Positions 9,218 to 17,870 of a stretch of 64,000 nt of DNA are shown in pieces (position 1 is the stretch's first letter; every line of letters starts with the position of its first letter). The notes under the pieces were generated by a model. It was not told where the DNA came from, did no database searches, and saw nothing but the letters and a program-made list of their open reading frames with translations. Source of the DNA: an uncultured Micrococcaceae bacterium (GTDB taxonomy: Bacteria; Actinomycetota; Actinomycetes; Actinomycetales; Micrococcaceae); the NCBI GenBank assembly GCA_947502645.1, contig CANNAD010000001.1:1178001-1242000 (forward strand), written 5' to 3'. The position numbers and the translations under genes are program-made.

Positions 9218-9241
9218 CCCCCTAATCTACCGGCAGACTCC

Positions 9242-10975
9242 CTAACTGATGGTGCCCAGAGCGTCACCGCGTACGACGGCGGCTCCCGCCTCCTGCGGGC
9301 CTCTCACCAGAGTGCCGGATCGCTGGGCGGAGACCGTGGTTTCCATCTTCATGGCCTCCAGGACCGCCACCGGGTCTCCCTCGGAAACCTGGGCGCCGTC
9401 GTTGGCAACCCACTTCACCAGGTTTCCGTTCATGGGAGCGGTGAGGGCGCCGTCGTCGTGCGTTCTTGAATCGGTGGGCGGAGAAGGTTTGGCGCTGCCG
9501 CCGGTCATCAGCGCGTTCCACAGCTCCGTTGGGAGTCCGAGGCGGACGGCTTTGCCCTCGACGTCGACTGTGAGGCGTTTGCGTTCAGCACTGGGCTCGG
9601 CTGCCGCGAGTTCCGGCGAGGCTGCGAGCTCCTCCGCGAACTCGGTCTCGATCCACGTGGTGTACACGCTGAGGGAGTTGGGCTGGGTGAACGCCGGGTG
9701 GCGGACGACGGCCCGATGGAAGGGCAGGACGGTTGCCAGTCCGCGGATCTGAAGTTCGTCCAGTGCAGCGCGCGCCCGGCGGAGGGCCTGCTGCCGGTCG
9801 GATCCCCAGACAATGAGTTTGGCCAGCAGGGAATCGTATTCCGACGGCACGGTGCCGCCGCTCCGAAGCCCCGAATCAACGCGGATACCGGGACCAGTGG
9901 GCGCTTCGAAGACCTCGACTGTGCCGGGACAAGGCAGGAAGCCGCGCGCTGGATCCTCGGCGTTCAGACGGAACTCGAACGCGTGGCCGTGGGGCTGCGG
10001 ATCCTCAGTCAGGGAAAGTTCCAGACCATCGGCAATGCGAAACTGCTCACCGACCAGATCCACGCCGGACGTCTCCTCAGTGACGGGGTGCTCCACCTGC
10101 AGACGCGTGTTCACCTCCAGAAAAGAGATGATGCCATCAGGGGACACGAGGTACTCCACGGTTCCGGCACCCGTATAGCTGGCCTCGCGGCAGATCGCCT
10201 TGGCCGACTCGTGGATGCGCCGCCGCTGCTCGTCCGTGAGGAACGGCGCCGGTGCTTCTTCCACGAGTTTCTGGTTACGCCGCTGCAGTGAGCAGTCGCG
10301 TGTGCCCACCACCACCACATTGCCGTGCGTATCCGCGAGAACCTGCGCTTCCACGTGCCGGGGTTTGTCCAGGAATCGCTCCACAAAGCATTCGCCCCGC
10401 CCGAAAGCGGCTGTCGACTCCCGCACCGCAGACTCGAACGCGTCCTCCACGTCCTCCATCCTGCGCGCGATCTTCATGCCGCGGCCGCCGCCGCCAAAAG
10501 CGGCCTTGATGGCCACCGGCAACCCGTTCTCCTCGGCGAAAGCCCTTACCTCGGCGCCGTTCTGCACCACACCGTCCGATCCTGGAACCAGCGGCGCACC
10601 CGCCCGGACGGCGATTTCACGCGCAGTCACCTTGTTGCCCAGATCGCGGATAGCCTGCGGCGACGGACCGATCCACGTCAGCCCGGCGTCCAGCACAGCC
10701 TGCGCGAACTCCGCATTCTCAGACAGAAAACCGTAGCCCGGATGGACCGCGTCAGCTCCTGACGTTGCGGCCGCGCGGAGCAGTTTCTCGATGCTCAGAT
10801 ACGTGTCCGCACCCGTGCTGCCTTCCAGCGCGACGGCCTCATCGGCGAGGTGGACGTGCATCGCATCCGCGTCCGGATCCGAATACACGGCCACGGACGC
10901 CAATCCGGCGTCGGAACACGCACGCACCACCCGCACAGCAATTTCGCCGCGATTGGCGATCAGGACCTTTTTCAT
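9242..10975 (-). CDS. Biotin carboxylase with fused biotin carboxyl carrier domain
   Basis: This 577-residue protein has a biotin carboxylase half ([18 protein letters not shown] at the start; ATP-grasp loop [30 protein letters not shown]) and a C-terminal biotinyl domain with the biotinylation site [10 protein letters not shown]. It would carboxylate biotin with ATP and bicarbonate. No acyl-CoA carboxyltransferase beta subunit is nearby; instead it overlaps by 4 bp the KipI/KipA fusion. That pairing recalls urea carboxylase, where biotin carboxylase, KipA-like, KipI-like and BCCP domains occur together. The partner and substrate are unknown; similar accC-like genes occur in other pxp clusters. 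Confidence 0.88.
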   Translation of the reverse strand: MKKVLIANRGEIAVRVVRACSDAGLASVAVYSDPDADAMHVHLADEAVALEGSTGADTYLSIEKLLRAAATSGADAVHPGYGFLSENAEFAQAVLDAGLTWIGPSPQAIRDLGNKVTAREIAVRAGAPLVPGSDGVVQNGAEVRAFAEENGLPVAIKAAFGGGGRGMKIARRMEDVEDAFESAVRESTAAFGRGECFVERFLDKPRHVEAQVLADTHGNVVVVGTRDCSLQRRNQKLVEEAPAPFLTDEQRRRIHESAKAICREASYTGAGTVEYLVSPDGIISFLEVNTRLQVEHPVTEETSGVDLVGEQFRIADGLELSLTEDPQPHGHAFEFRLNAEDPARGFLPCPGTVEVFEAPTGPGIRVDSGLRSGGTVPSEYDSLLAKLIVWGSDRQQALRRARAALDELQIRGLATVLPFHRAVVRHPAFTQPNSLSVYTTWIETEFAEELAASPELAAAEPSAERKRLTVDVEGKAVRLGLPTELWNALMTGGSAKPSPPTDSRTHDDGALTAPMNGNLVKWVANDGAQVSEGDPVAVLEAMKMETTVSAQRSGTLVRGPQEAGAAVVRGDALGTIS

Positions 10976-12612
10976 GGACGGCCTCCTTGAGATGGCGTGA
11001 GTGAGTCGGGATCGACGACGACGAAACGGACCGCCGTGCCCGGCACGAGTTGGGCAGCCACAGGCAGATCTTCCGGCACGACGACGGCGATCACCGGATA
11101 ACCGCCCGTCACCGGATGGTCCGCGAGGAACAGGACAGGAAGGCCTGACGGCGGCACCTGCAGCGCACCGGCAACAGTGCCTTCGCTCGCCAACTCACCG
11201 TCCCGAACCCGCTGCAGCGGCTCAGCGCCGTCGAGCGTGAACCGCACACCAATCCGGTTCGATTCAGCGCTCGCAGTCCAGCCCGGTCCTGTCAGGGTTT
11301 GCAGTGCCTGGTCGCCGAACCAGTCATCGCGCGGGCCGGTAGTGATCCGTAGCGTCATGGCGCCGTCAGTGAGCGGAGCCAGAGTGGAAGATTCCGGGTG
11401 CCCCACCACGTGGCCGGTCACCGCCGGACCCGTGCTCAACACCGTGCCAGCCGTCAGCGGTTGAGGCCCGACGCCGGACAGCGTGTCCGTTGAGCGGCTC
11501 CCCAGAACTTGGGCAACATTCAGCCCGCCACGGACGCCGAGGTATGTGCGAAGTCCGTCGGTGGGCGTCGCAAGAGTGAGAGTTTCGCCGTCGAGCAGTG
11601 CGAAAGGCGTGCACATCGGGGCTGTCCGGGGACCGGCGTCGCCGGCGATGGCGGCAGGAGCGACGGCGCCCGTCACGGCCAGGACAGCGTCGCCGTGGGC
11701 GCGTACCTGCAAACCACCCGATACCGTCTCGATCACAGCCGACGACGAAGAGTTGCCAACCAGCCGGTTCGCTTGCCGTGCAGAACGGGTGTCCAGCGCG
11801 CCCGAAGCGGAAACACCCAGATCACCGAACCCCGGACGGCCCAGATCCTGAACCAACGCCTGCATCCCCGGCGCCACAATTTCCAGGGCGCGGGGTGATC
11901 CACTGGAGCCGGTTTCGGTCTTTACGGGGGCCGCGAACTCCTGGGCTTCCGGCCGGGAGGCGGCAGTGCCGTCGTCGTGCCCTGAATCCATCAGCGTCCC
12001 GACGGCCACAAATCGGACAGTATCGCCGGGCCGCACCAGCGCCGGCTCATCGCGGCCAAGATCCCACAGGCGCGACGACGTGCGGCCGATCAGCTGCCAC
12101 CCACCCGGCGATTTCCCCGGGTACACAGCGGAAAAATTTCCTGCCAGCGCCACAGAACCCGCGGGAACGGCGGTCCGCGGACTGTCGCGTCGAGGCACAT
12201 TCAATGCAGTGTTCTCACCGCTCAGGTAGGCGAAACCTGGGGCGAAACCGCCGAACGCCGCCGTCCACGCCTGCGACGTGTGAGCCTCAATAACACCCTT
12301 GGCCCCGAGCCCGGTGAGCCTGCCAACTGCCTTGAGGTCCTCGCCGTCGTACACCACCTCAATTGTGACCGTACGGCCTTCGACCGCAGTACGGGCGTCG
12401 ACGTCGAGATGCGCGACGGCGTCCCGCCCCGCCAGCGCATGTGCACGGGTATCGAAGCGAATCAGCACAGATTCTGCCGCGGCCAGGACATCAGTCTGAC
12501 CAGGAAGCGGATGATGCAGAAGCTGTGCGTGCAGGGAGAGAACGGCGTCGAGCTCGTCGAGTTCAACCAGAAAAGCCCGGGTTCCCGCCCAGCGGATGGA
12601 GGGACTGCTCAT
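10972..12612 (-). CDS. pxpBC: 5-oxoprolinase subunits B and C fused (KipI-KipA)
   Basis: This 546-residue fusion has an N-terminal KipI/PxpB (AHS1) domain with the signature [13 protein letters not shown] (about 120-132). The C-terminal KipA/PxpC (AHS2) domain begins near [20 protein letters not shown] (about 245). In bacteria PxpB and PxpC with PxpA hydrolyse 5-oxoproline to glutamate using ATP, PxpBC acting as the kinase part. It overlaps pxpA upstream and the biotin carboxylase downstream, each by 4 bp, which indicates tight coupling. The two subunits are separate genes in E. coli and Bacillus. An allophanate hydrolase or carboxyltransferase role is the alternative reading of the AHS domains. 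Confidence 0.88.
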   Translation of the reverse strand: MSSPSIRWAGTRAFLVELDELDAVLSLHAQLLHHPLPGQTDVLAAAESVLIRFDTRAHALAGRDAVAHLDVDARTAVEGRTVTIEVVYDGEDLKAVGRLTGLGAKGVIEAHTSQAWTAAFGGFAPGFAYLSGENTALNVPRRDSPRTAVPAGSVALAGNFSAVYPGKSPGGWQLIGRTSSRLWDLGRDEPALVRPGDTVRFVAVGTLMDSGHDDGTAASRPEAQEFAAPVKTETGSSGSPRALEIVAPGMQALVQDLGRPGFGDLGVSASGALDTRSARQANRLVGNSSSSAVIETVSGGLQVRAHGDAVLAVTGAVAPAAIAGDAGPRTAPMCTPFALLDGETLTLATPTDGLRTYLGVRGGLNVAQVLGSRSTDTLSGVGPQPLTAGTVLSTGPAVTGHVVGHPESSTLAPLTDGAMTLRITTGPRDDWFGDQALQTLTGPGWTASAESNRIGVRFTLDGAEPLQRVRDGELASEGTVAGALQVPPSGLPVLFLADHPVTGGYPVIAVVVPEDLPVAAQLVPGTAVRFVVVDPDSLTPSQGGRP

Positions 12613-13367
12613 ACGAAACTCTGGATGGTGACGCCCGCACTCTCCAGACCCGCGCGTACTGCTGCCGCCATGGCGACGGCGCCGGGGGTGTCCCCGTGTA
12701 CGCAGATGCTCTCGGCGTTCATCGTCAACTGCGAACCGTCGCGGGCGACAATGATTCCCTCGGTAGCTAGGCGAACCATGTTCCTGGTCACCACCTCGGG
12801 ATCGTGCAGGACAGCGTCCGCCTCACGACGGGAAACGAGCGTGCCGTCAGGGTTGTAATTCCGGTCCGCGAACGCTTCTGCCACGCCCCTCAGACCAGCT
12901 TTTCCTGCCTTGTCCAACGCCACGGAACCGGGCAGCAGGAGAAGCGGTAGGTCGGGGTTGAACGCTTTGACGGCGTCAACCACGGCCTGCGCATGGACTT
13001 CGTGGTGGACGATCGTGTTGTAGAGGGCCCCATGGGGTTTGACGTAGCGGATTTCGCTGCCGGCGGCTCGAGTCAGAGCCTGCAGGGCGCCCATCTGGTA
13101 GAGGACGTCGTCGGCAAGTTCCGTGGGGGAGCAGTCGAGGAAGCGGCGGCCAAAGCCAGTCAGATCCCGATAGCCAACATGGGCTCCAATGGTCACGTTG
13201 CCCGCAACAGCATCGCGGCAGGTCTGCGCAATAGTTGAGGGATCGCCCGCGTGAAATCCACACGCCACGTTGGCGCTGGACACTGACCGAAGGACCGCTG
13301 CGTCGTCGCCCATAACCCAGTTGCCAAAGGACTCGCCGACGTCGCTGTTCAGATCAATAGTGGGCAT
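12609..13367 (-). CDS. pxpA: 5-oxoprolinase subunit PxpA (LamB/YcsF family)
   Basis: This 252-residue LamB/YcsF-family subunit is the hydrolytic part of prokaryotic 5-oxoprolinase. [16 protein letters not shown] at the N-terminus, [14 protein letters not shown] (about 40), [15 protein letters not shown] (about 66) and [11 protein letters not shown] (about 110) are family hallmarks with the expected metal or catalytic Asp and His residues. I place the start at 13367 rather than 13388, because GGAGG lies just upstream and homologues begin M-x-DLN-D. It is the first gene of pxpA-pxpBC-biotin carboxylase-gntR. The promoter region is under 100 bp and holds an operator and a second inverted repeat. 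Confidence 0.92.
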   Translation of the reverse strand: MPTIDLNSDVGESFGNWVMGDDAAVLRSVSSANVACGFHAGDPSTIAQTCRDAVAGNVTIGAHVGYRDLTGFGRRFLDCSPTELADDVLYQMGALQALTRAAGSEIRYVKPHGALYNTIVHHEVHAQAVVDAVKAFNPDLPLLLLPGSVALDKAGKAGLRGVAEAFADRNYNPDGTLVSRREADAVLHDPEVVTRNMVRLATEGIIVARDGSQLTMNAESICVHGDTPGAVAMAAAVRAGLESAGVTIQSFV

Positions 13368-13383
13368 TGTGACCTCCGTCTCG

Positions 13384-13408
13384 TGCATGCTCTGGATTCA
13401 AGCATGCA
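13384..13408. repeat. Inverted repeat in pxpA 5' leader
   Basis: TGCATGCT and AGCATGCA form 8-bp perfect arms around a 9-nt spacer. It lies between the operator at 13419-13435 and the pxpA ribosome binding site. It may be a second protein site or an mRNA hairpin. Confidence 0.55.
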
Positions 13409-13418
13409 CCAAGACGGA

Positions 13419-13435
13419 GGATTGTTCAACAATCC
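13419..13435. promoter_or_regulatory. Operator of the pxpA operon
   Basis: GGATTGTTCAACAATCC is a 17-bp palindrome around a central base, about 50 bp upstream of the pxpA start. It matches each arm of the double operator at 6257-6296. The TTGAAC inside it on the minus strand could be a -35 hexamer, which would make binding repressive. Confidence 0.75.
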
Positions 13436-13456
13436 GACTCGGTTGGCCGCCCGGAA

Positions 13457-13918
13457 TTAGCTCACAAACTTGATGGCCATCGGGTACGTGTAGCGCTCGC
13501 CCTTGTTCGCAGCGATAGCGGCCAGAATGCCGAAGACAATACTCGCTATACCGGCAGCCAGCAGAATGAATGCGCCCACCAGAATTACCAGGAGAACGGA
13601 TCCCACGATGTACGCAATAGCGACAGTGAGCTGGAAGTTCAGTGCGGTAACGCTGTGCTCACGGATAAACGGCCCTCGATCCTTCAGGACCAGGTAAGCA
13701 ATGAGCGCCGGCACGAAACTGAAGAAAATACCGCCGATATGGACCAGCGTGGAATACAGCCGCTCATCGGAAGGATTCAGGGGCTGCTGCGGCTGCGCCT
13801 GATACTGCGGGGTCTGGTACTGATGGGGCTGCTGCGGCGCAGGCTGCTGTGGTGCCTGATGCTGATTCGGCTCCTGCGGCTCAGGCTGTTCGGGATTGGG
13901 CTGCTGTGGGCTGGACAT
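13457..13918 (-). CDS. DUF4870 membrane protein with Pro/Gln-rich N-terminus
   Basis: This is a 153-residue membrane protein. The first ~50 residues are almost all Pro, Gln, Glu and Asn (QAPQQPAPQQPHQYQTPQYQ). They are followed by a DUF4870 (Tic20-like) domain: DERLYSTLVHIGGIFFSFVPALIAYLV, a short loop with KDRGPFIREHSVTALNFQ, and two further helices. The function of DUF4870 is unknown. The track's start at 14164 is an extension in a GC-rich frame. AAGGAG directly upstream of the ATG at 13918 supports the shorter product. Its stop lies 22 bp from the pxpA operator, so it is probably not part of that operon. Confidence 0.85.
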   Translation of the reverse strand: MSSPQQPNPEQPEPQEPNQHQAPQQPAPQQPHQYQTPQYQAQPQQPLNPSDERLYSTLVHIGGIFFSFVPALIAYLVLKDRGPFIREHSVTALNFQLTVAIAYIVGSVLLVILVGAFILLAAGIASIVFGILAAIAANKGERYTYPMAIKFVS

Positions 13919-14013
13919 GGCACTCCTTGAGAATGGTGTGGATAAAACGAGCGTTCTGCGGCTAAATATACGGCGATGACCTGCATCTGGCCAGAGCCCG
14001 TTATATTCCCGAG

Positions 14014-14913
14014 TCAGCCCGTGATGGCCGCCAGCGCTTCCGGCAGGCGGGGATAGTGGAACGTGAAACCAGCGTCGACCAGTTTCTGGGGCTCCACCCA
14101 TCTGCTCTTCAGTACCAGTTCCGTCTCCGTTCGGATAATCACCGCACCGAACTCCAGCAACCACCGCGGCGACGGGATGCCGAACTTCATCCCGAGCACA
14201 GTCCGCATTCGGCGCATCAGCTCCCGGTTGGTCACAGCATCCGGAGCCGCCGCATTCACGGGCCCCTGCAACTCCTCGTGACCATATATATGGAGTACGG
14301 CACGGAATAGGTCCTCCACATGGATCCAGCTGAACTGCTGGTCACCGCGTCCCATGCGGCCGCCCAAACCCACGCGAGTCATCACCTCGAACGGCCGCAT
14401 CACCCCTCCGCCCGGACCCAGCACAATCGCAATACGCAGCGCCACCTGACGAACGCCATCGGACGCTGACTCTGCCTGCGCAGCCTCCCATGCCCTCGCG
14501 ACCGCCACCGAAAATCCCGAGCCGAGCTCGCCGTCGTCCTCCGTTTGTGGACGGTCCTGCGCGTGCCGGTAGATGGTCCCGGTGCTGGAATTGATCCACA
14601 ACGACGGCGGCCTCCCGCCCGACTCGCGGCACATGTGGAGTGCCCGTCCCAGCTCGCTGGTGGTCTCCGTGCGAGAGGTGAAGATGACGTCGGCGTTGGC
14701 CTTGTTGTAACGGCAGTTCACGCTCCGCCCGGCAAGATTGATCAGGACATCCGCGCCGTCGAGCAGTTGCGCGATACCCCCGGTGTCGCCCCAGGACACC
14801 TTGGTGCGACGGCCGATGGTCCGCACCTCAACTCCAAGCTCCCTGAAGCGCCGCTGGAAATAGGTTCCGATGAACCCCGACGCACCCGCGATGACAACAA
14901 CTCTCGGATTCAT
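14014..14913 (-). CDS. TIGR01777-type NAD(P)-binding epimerase (SDR39U1-like)
   Basis: This 299-residue extended-SDR protein has the nucleotide-binding GASGFIGTYFQRR at the N-terminus, a VLINLAGRSVNCRY stretch (about 56-69) and the DUF1731-type C-terminus (KSRWVEPQKLVDAGFTFHYP). It is typical of the TIGR01777 group, whose substrate is unknown. The canonical YxxxK triad is not obvious, as is common in this group. Its ATG overlaps the stop of the upstream TetR gene by 4 bp, so the regulator and epimerase form one unit, probably under TetR autoregulation. Confidence 0.88.
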   Translation of the reverse strand: MNPRVVVIAGASGFIGTYFQRRFRELGVEVRTIGRRTKVSWGDTGGIAQLLDGADVLINLAGRSVNCRYNKANADVIFTSRTETTSELGRALHMCRESGGRPPSLWINSSTGTIYRHAQDRPQTEDDGELGSGFSVAVARAWEAAQAESASDGVRQVALRIAIVLGPGGGVMRPFEVMTRVGLGGRMGRGDQQFSWIHVEDLFRAVLHIYGHEELQGPVNAAAPDAVTNRELMRRMRTVLGMKFGIPSPRWLLEFGAVIIRTETELVLKSRWVEPQKLVDAGFTFHYPRLPEALAAITG

Positions 14914-15566
14914 TGTTTGGCACTCCTGACAAGGTGCACAACATCCTCCACGATCTTGCGCACCACCGGCAGGCGAGACAGGATGACCAGCCTCGCAGCC
15001 AGCGGTGCCGCATTGTTGATCAGCGCTCTGGTGCGCCGCTGATTCGGCGAGCGGTCATACACCCAGAACAAGGTGACCGCCATGTACCCGAGCCACAGTA
15101 ACTCCGGCAGATCCTCGCGGATGGCGTAGGGCGGTTGCGGCCTGGAAACAGTGACCGCCTGCTTGAACAGGGCGATCGACTTTCCACGGGCCACAGCCGC
15201 TTCATCACCGAAGGGGCTGACTTTCGACGACGGTTTGATGGCAACCTGCAGGAAGTTCGAGCCGAAGTCGTGGTACGGGCCCATGACGTCCACCCCGGTC
15301 TGCAGGATGGTACGCAGCTGCTCCCCGAGGTTGATGCCGTCCCGCAACTGGGGGAGCGCACGGGCGCGATGCTCATCCTGAAGCGACTTGTACAACTCAT
15401 GGACCAGATCGTCCTTGGACTCGAAATAGTAGTACGTGTTGCCCGTAGACACTCCCGCCGCCGCGGCAATACCGCGCATGGTCGTCTTCTCATATCCCTG
15501 CTCGCGGAACATGCGCAGAGCCGTGGTGACGAGCAGCTCCCGTGTCGCCGCGCTCTTGACTGCCAC
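14910..15566 (-). CDS. TetR/AcrR-family regulator
   Basis: This 218-residue repressor has an N-terminal helix-turn-helix (RELLVTTALRMFREQGYEKTTMRGIAAAAGVSTGNTYYYFESKDDL, about 8-52) and a helical ligand-binding C-terminal part. The start is GTG at 15566, six bases after AAGGAG. Two near-perfect palindromes with TGAAC half-sites lie 13-58 bp upstream. A plausible -35 (TTGAAC) overlaps the distal site, so the gene is probably self-repressed together with the downstream epimerase. The ligand is unknown. Confidence 0.88.
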   Translation of the reverse strand: MAVKSAATRELLVTTALRMFREQGYEKTTMRGIAAAAGVSTGNTYYYFESKDDLVHELYKSLQDEHRARALPQLRDGINLGEQLRTILQTGVDVMGPYHDFGSNFLQVAIKPSSKVSPFGDEAAVARGKSIALFKQAVTVSRPQPPYAIREDLPELLWLGYMAVTLFWVYDRSPNQRRTRALINNAAPLAARLVILSRLPVVRKIVEDVVHLVRSAKQ

Positions 15567-15578
15567 TGAGACTCCTTT

Positions 15579-15624
15579 TTGAACGTGTTCAATCCATAGT
15601 CAAGCACGTTTCTGAACATGTTCA
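15579..15624. promoter_or_regulatory. Two TetR-type operators
   Basis: TTGAACGTGTTCAA (15579-15592) has 6-bp perfect arms with a 2-bp centre. TGAACATGTTCA (15613-15624) is a perfect 12-bp palindrome. They share the TGAAC half-site and flank the probable tetR promoter. They could also affect the divergent yhhQ gene. Confidence 0.7.
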
Positions 15625-15663
15625 AAATCTGCTGTACGGGTGGGGCATGCGAGAATTGACCCC

Positions 15664-15711
15664 GGACCCAACCGGGTCCTCCAGTGCTAATACAGCCAGC
15701 CGTCCGCTGGC
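15664..15711 (+). other. Two short hairpins in the yhhQ leader
   Basis: GGACCC-AACC-GGGTCC (15664-15679) and GCCAGC-CGTCC-GCTGGC (15695-15711) are perfect 6-bp stems just before yhhQ. A preQ1-type riboswitch would make sense here, but I do not recognise any known preQ1 class. Confidence 0.4.
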
Positions 15712-15735
15712 GAACCACTAGATTGCGAAAACTCC

Positions 15736-16449
15736 ATGACAGAAACCCAGGCCCTGAAACCCAGCGCCCGCTTCGCCTCCATCGGCAGCCCCTACTTCGG
15801 CATCTTGCTCGCCGCGCTCGCCGTGATCCTTATCCTCTCCAATATCGGGGCGTCCAAGGGCGTAGTGATCGGCCCCTTCGTCACCGACGGCGGCTTCTTC
15901 CTCTTCCCTCTCGCGTACATTCTGGGCGATGTCATCAGCGAGGTGTACGGGTTCCGGGTGGCACGCAAGGCGATCATCACCACCTTCGTCCTGTCCGCCT
16001 TTGCGTCCCTGTGCTACTGGATCATCATCGCCCTACCCGGATTCGACGACGACTTCAGTGTTGCCAAACAGTCCGCACTGGAACTCGCGTTGGGCCCCGT
16101 GCCGCTGATTGTGCTTGCCAGCCTGCTCGGGTTCGTCGTTGGCCAAACCCTCAACTCCCTGGTCCTCGTCCGCATGAAGGAACGCTTCGGCGAACGCAGG
16201 CTGTGGGCGCGGCTCATGGGGTCCACCGGCGTCGGAGAATTCGCAGACACCCTGATCTTCTGCTCCATCGCCGCCTCAGTCATCGGCATCACCGACTTCC
16301 CCACCTACGCCAACTACGTCCTCGTCGGCTTCGTGTACAAAACCCTGGTCGAGTTCGCCTTCGTCCCCGTCACATCCGCAGCCATCGGGTGGGTCAAACG
16401 CCGCGAGCCCAGCTACGGCGTCGCCCCCGTCCCGGCCCCGGGCGCGTAA
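15736..16449 (+). CDS. yhhQ: Queuosine precursor transporter (YhhQ/QPTR family)
   Basis: This 237-residue membrane protein with about six helices belongs to the YhhQ (VUT/QPTR) family, which imports preQ0, preQ1 or related queuosine precursors. Family features include LILSNIGASKGVVIGPF (about 33-50), FPLAYILGDVISEVYGFRVAR (about 56-76) and the later GSTGVGEFADTLIFC. The tRNA-guanine transglycosylase gene lies about 4 kb downstream and no queCDE or queF is in view. Together they suggest queuosine salvage rather than synthesis, which cannot be judged from one window. Confidence 0.88.
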   Translation: MTETQALKPSARFASIGSPYFGILLAALAVILILSNIGASKGVVIGPFVTDGGFFLFPLAYILGDVISEVYGFRVARKAIITTFVLSAFASLCYWIIIALPGFDDDFSVAKQSALELALGPVPLIVLASLLGFVVGQTLNSLVLVRMKERFGERRLWARLMGSTGVGEFADTLIFCSIAASVIGITDFPTYANYVLVGFVYKTLVEFAFVPVTSAAIGWVKRREPSYGVAPVPAPGA

Positions 16450-16497
16450 CCGGCGTCCTGCTCGCGCCACCTCCAGGCACCTAGCAGCCGGCTCGGC

Positions 16498-16586
16498 AGC
16501 CGCCGTCGCCCGCGCCCTCCCCGCGCCGTCGTCCGTCGCCCTCCCCACGCCGTCGCCCGCGCCCCACGCCGTCGTCCGCGGCCGCA
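16498..16586. repeat. GC-rich low-complexity tract
   Basis: This non-coding stretch repeats variants of CGCCGTCGTCCG and CGCCCTCCCCACG several times and runs straight into the palindromic repeat at 16587. I see no gene in it. Confidence 0.6.
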
Positions 16587-16658
16587 CGCAAACCCGACGG
16601 AAACCTGCCTTTCCGAGCGATATATCCCTCGGAAGGGCACGTTTGGCTCGAGTTTGCG
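16587..16658. repeat. 72-bp palindromic intergenic repeat, copy 1
   Basis: The 36-bp arms start CGCAAACCCGA and end TCGAGTTTGCG around a central GATATATC; 29 of 36 positions pair. The right half reads TTTGGCTCGAGTTTGCG, shared with copies 2 and 3. It lies between the convergent yhhQ and DUF559-like genes. Confidence 0.85.
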
Positions 16659-16727
16659 GAGGAGCGAGGGCAGAGGGCAGCGGACATAGGGCAGCGGTAG
16701 GGGGACGCGTGGCGGGAAATAGCAGCG

Positions 16728-17666
16728 CTAGCGACGGCGCTCCGCCCTGGCAATAGCAACGAGGATACGTTCCTTGAGTTCGGCTTCGCGGAACAGGTCA
16801 GCCCATTCGATGCGTACGAATTGCCATCCCATTTCGGTGAGGGCTTTTTCCCGCCGTCGTTCATTGAACAGGGCCTCACTAGTGGGGCGATAGTCGAAGT
16901 ACTTCGTTTTCCCATCAAACTCGACGGCGAGCATGAGCTCCGGGTATGCGAAGTCGAGTCGGTGTTGGCCGAGCCGGGTTTCAACCGCGTATTGTTCCAC
17001 CGGAACTGGGAGGTTCATGGTGTGAAAGAAGTGCCGCGTCAACGTTTCACCAGGGGACTCCGCCAAACCGCTCGCCGCTCCGAGAGCCGCACGTGCCATA
17101 GGGATACCCTTGTGTCCGCGGAGAGAATCAGCGATGCTGTTCATTGTCTGGCGGTCCGCACCATTCCGGAGCCCGTGATCGGCGAGAATGAGCCCCTGTC
17201 GGTAACCGAGCACACGTGCGCTGTCCACGATGCTCCGCTCCAGAGTTGTTACCCGAAAGCCGTGTCGCGTGGTGATCTGATCCTCTGGAATCCGCACCTG
17301 ATGGACCTTGAGCAACGGGCCACGTTGACCCGCAGGTGTCTTCGACTGGGAGAGATGTATTGTGTCGTCCACGTTCCACAGGTGCAGACCCCAGAGCCTT
17401 GCAGAAGAAGTATGGCTATACACTTGGCCCCCTTCCCGCTTCGTCAGTGTGGCATGGCGATATACCTGCAGCAGGTCCTCGGCGTTGGGAGTCCACTCGC
17501 TGTCTTTCTGCAGCTGTGGGGCATAGCAGCCGTGTCGGACACGAACGAGTGATCGGGAACGAACCAGACGTCTGATTGCCTTGTCCGAGACACCACGTTC
17601 CCGCAGCTCCTGCGCGCGCCAGTACGGCTGCGAACGTAAAATCTGCTGCACCTCTGCTGTAGCCAT
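16728..17666 (-). CDS. AbiEi-like N-terminus with DUF559 endonuclease-like domain
   Basis: This 312-residue protein begins with a winged-helix region resembling the AbiEi antitoxin N-terminal domain (YWRAQELRERGVSDKAIRRLVRSRSLVRVRHGCY, about 16-49). It ends with a DUF559 (Vsr/PD-D/ExK-like) domain: RLDFAYPELMLAVEFDGKTKY (about 233-253), then WQFVRIEWADL. The Asp and Glu-x-Asp residues fit a metal-dependent nuclease core. Such proteins are common in Micrococcales and usually stand alone. No AbiEii-like toxin gene is adjacent, so a toxin-antitoxin role is not supported. Function is unknown. Confidence 0.75.
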   Translation of the reverse strand: MATAEVQQILRSQPYWRAQELRERGVSDKAIRRLVRSRSLVRVRHGCYAPQLQKDSEWTPNAEDLLQVYRHATLTKREGGQVYSHTSSARLWGLHLWNVDDTIHLSQSKTPAGQRGPLLKVHQVRIPEDQITTRHGFRVTTLERSIVDSARVLGYRQGLILADHGLRNGADRQTMNSIADSLRGHKGIPMARAALGAASGLAESPGETLTRHFFHTMNLPVPVEQYAVETRLGQHRLDFAYPELMLAVEFDGKTKYFDYRPTSEALFNERRREKALTEMGWQFVRIEWADLFREAELKERILVAIARAERRR

Positions 17667-17730
17667 GGTTCCAGTGTGGCAACGGTGGTGCTCCGTCGCC
17701 TGGCCAGCGCTTCCTATGTGGAAAACTCAC

Positions 17731-17802
17731 GGTAAACCCGAGCAAAACCGGGCATCTAGACGGGTATATCCCTCTAAAGGGCCGCTTTGGCTCGAGTTTG
17801 CG
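17731..17802. repeat. 72-bp palindromic intergenic repeat, copy 2 (decayed left arm)
   Basis: This copy is centred on GGTATATC at 17763-17770. The right arm reads GGCCGCTTTGGCTCGAGTTTGCG and the left arm has TAAACCCGAGC. The left end has lost the CGC. It lies between the divergent DUF559-like and ABC genes, so it is not limited to convergent positions. Confidence 0.8.
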
Positions 17803-17829
17803 GCTGGGCCGGCGTGGGCGCGGCTGCGC

Positions 17830-17839
17830 GGGGGGGGGG
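17830..17839. repeat. Homopolymer tract of ten G
   Basis: A run of ten G lies 31 bp upstream of the ABC ATPase start, between palindrome copy 2 and the gene. It could vary in length and change promoter spacing, or it could hide a sequencing error. Confidence 0.6.
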
Positions 17840-17870
17840 CGTAGAGCCCGACGGCGATAGGCTGGGCGTC

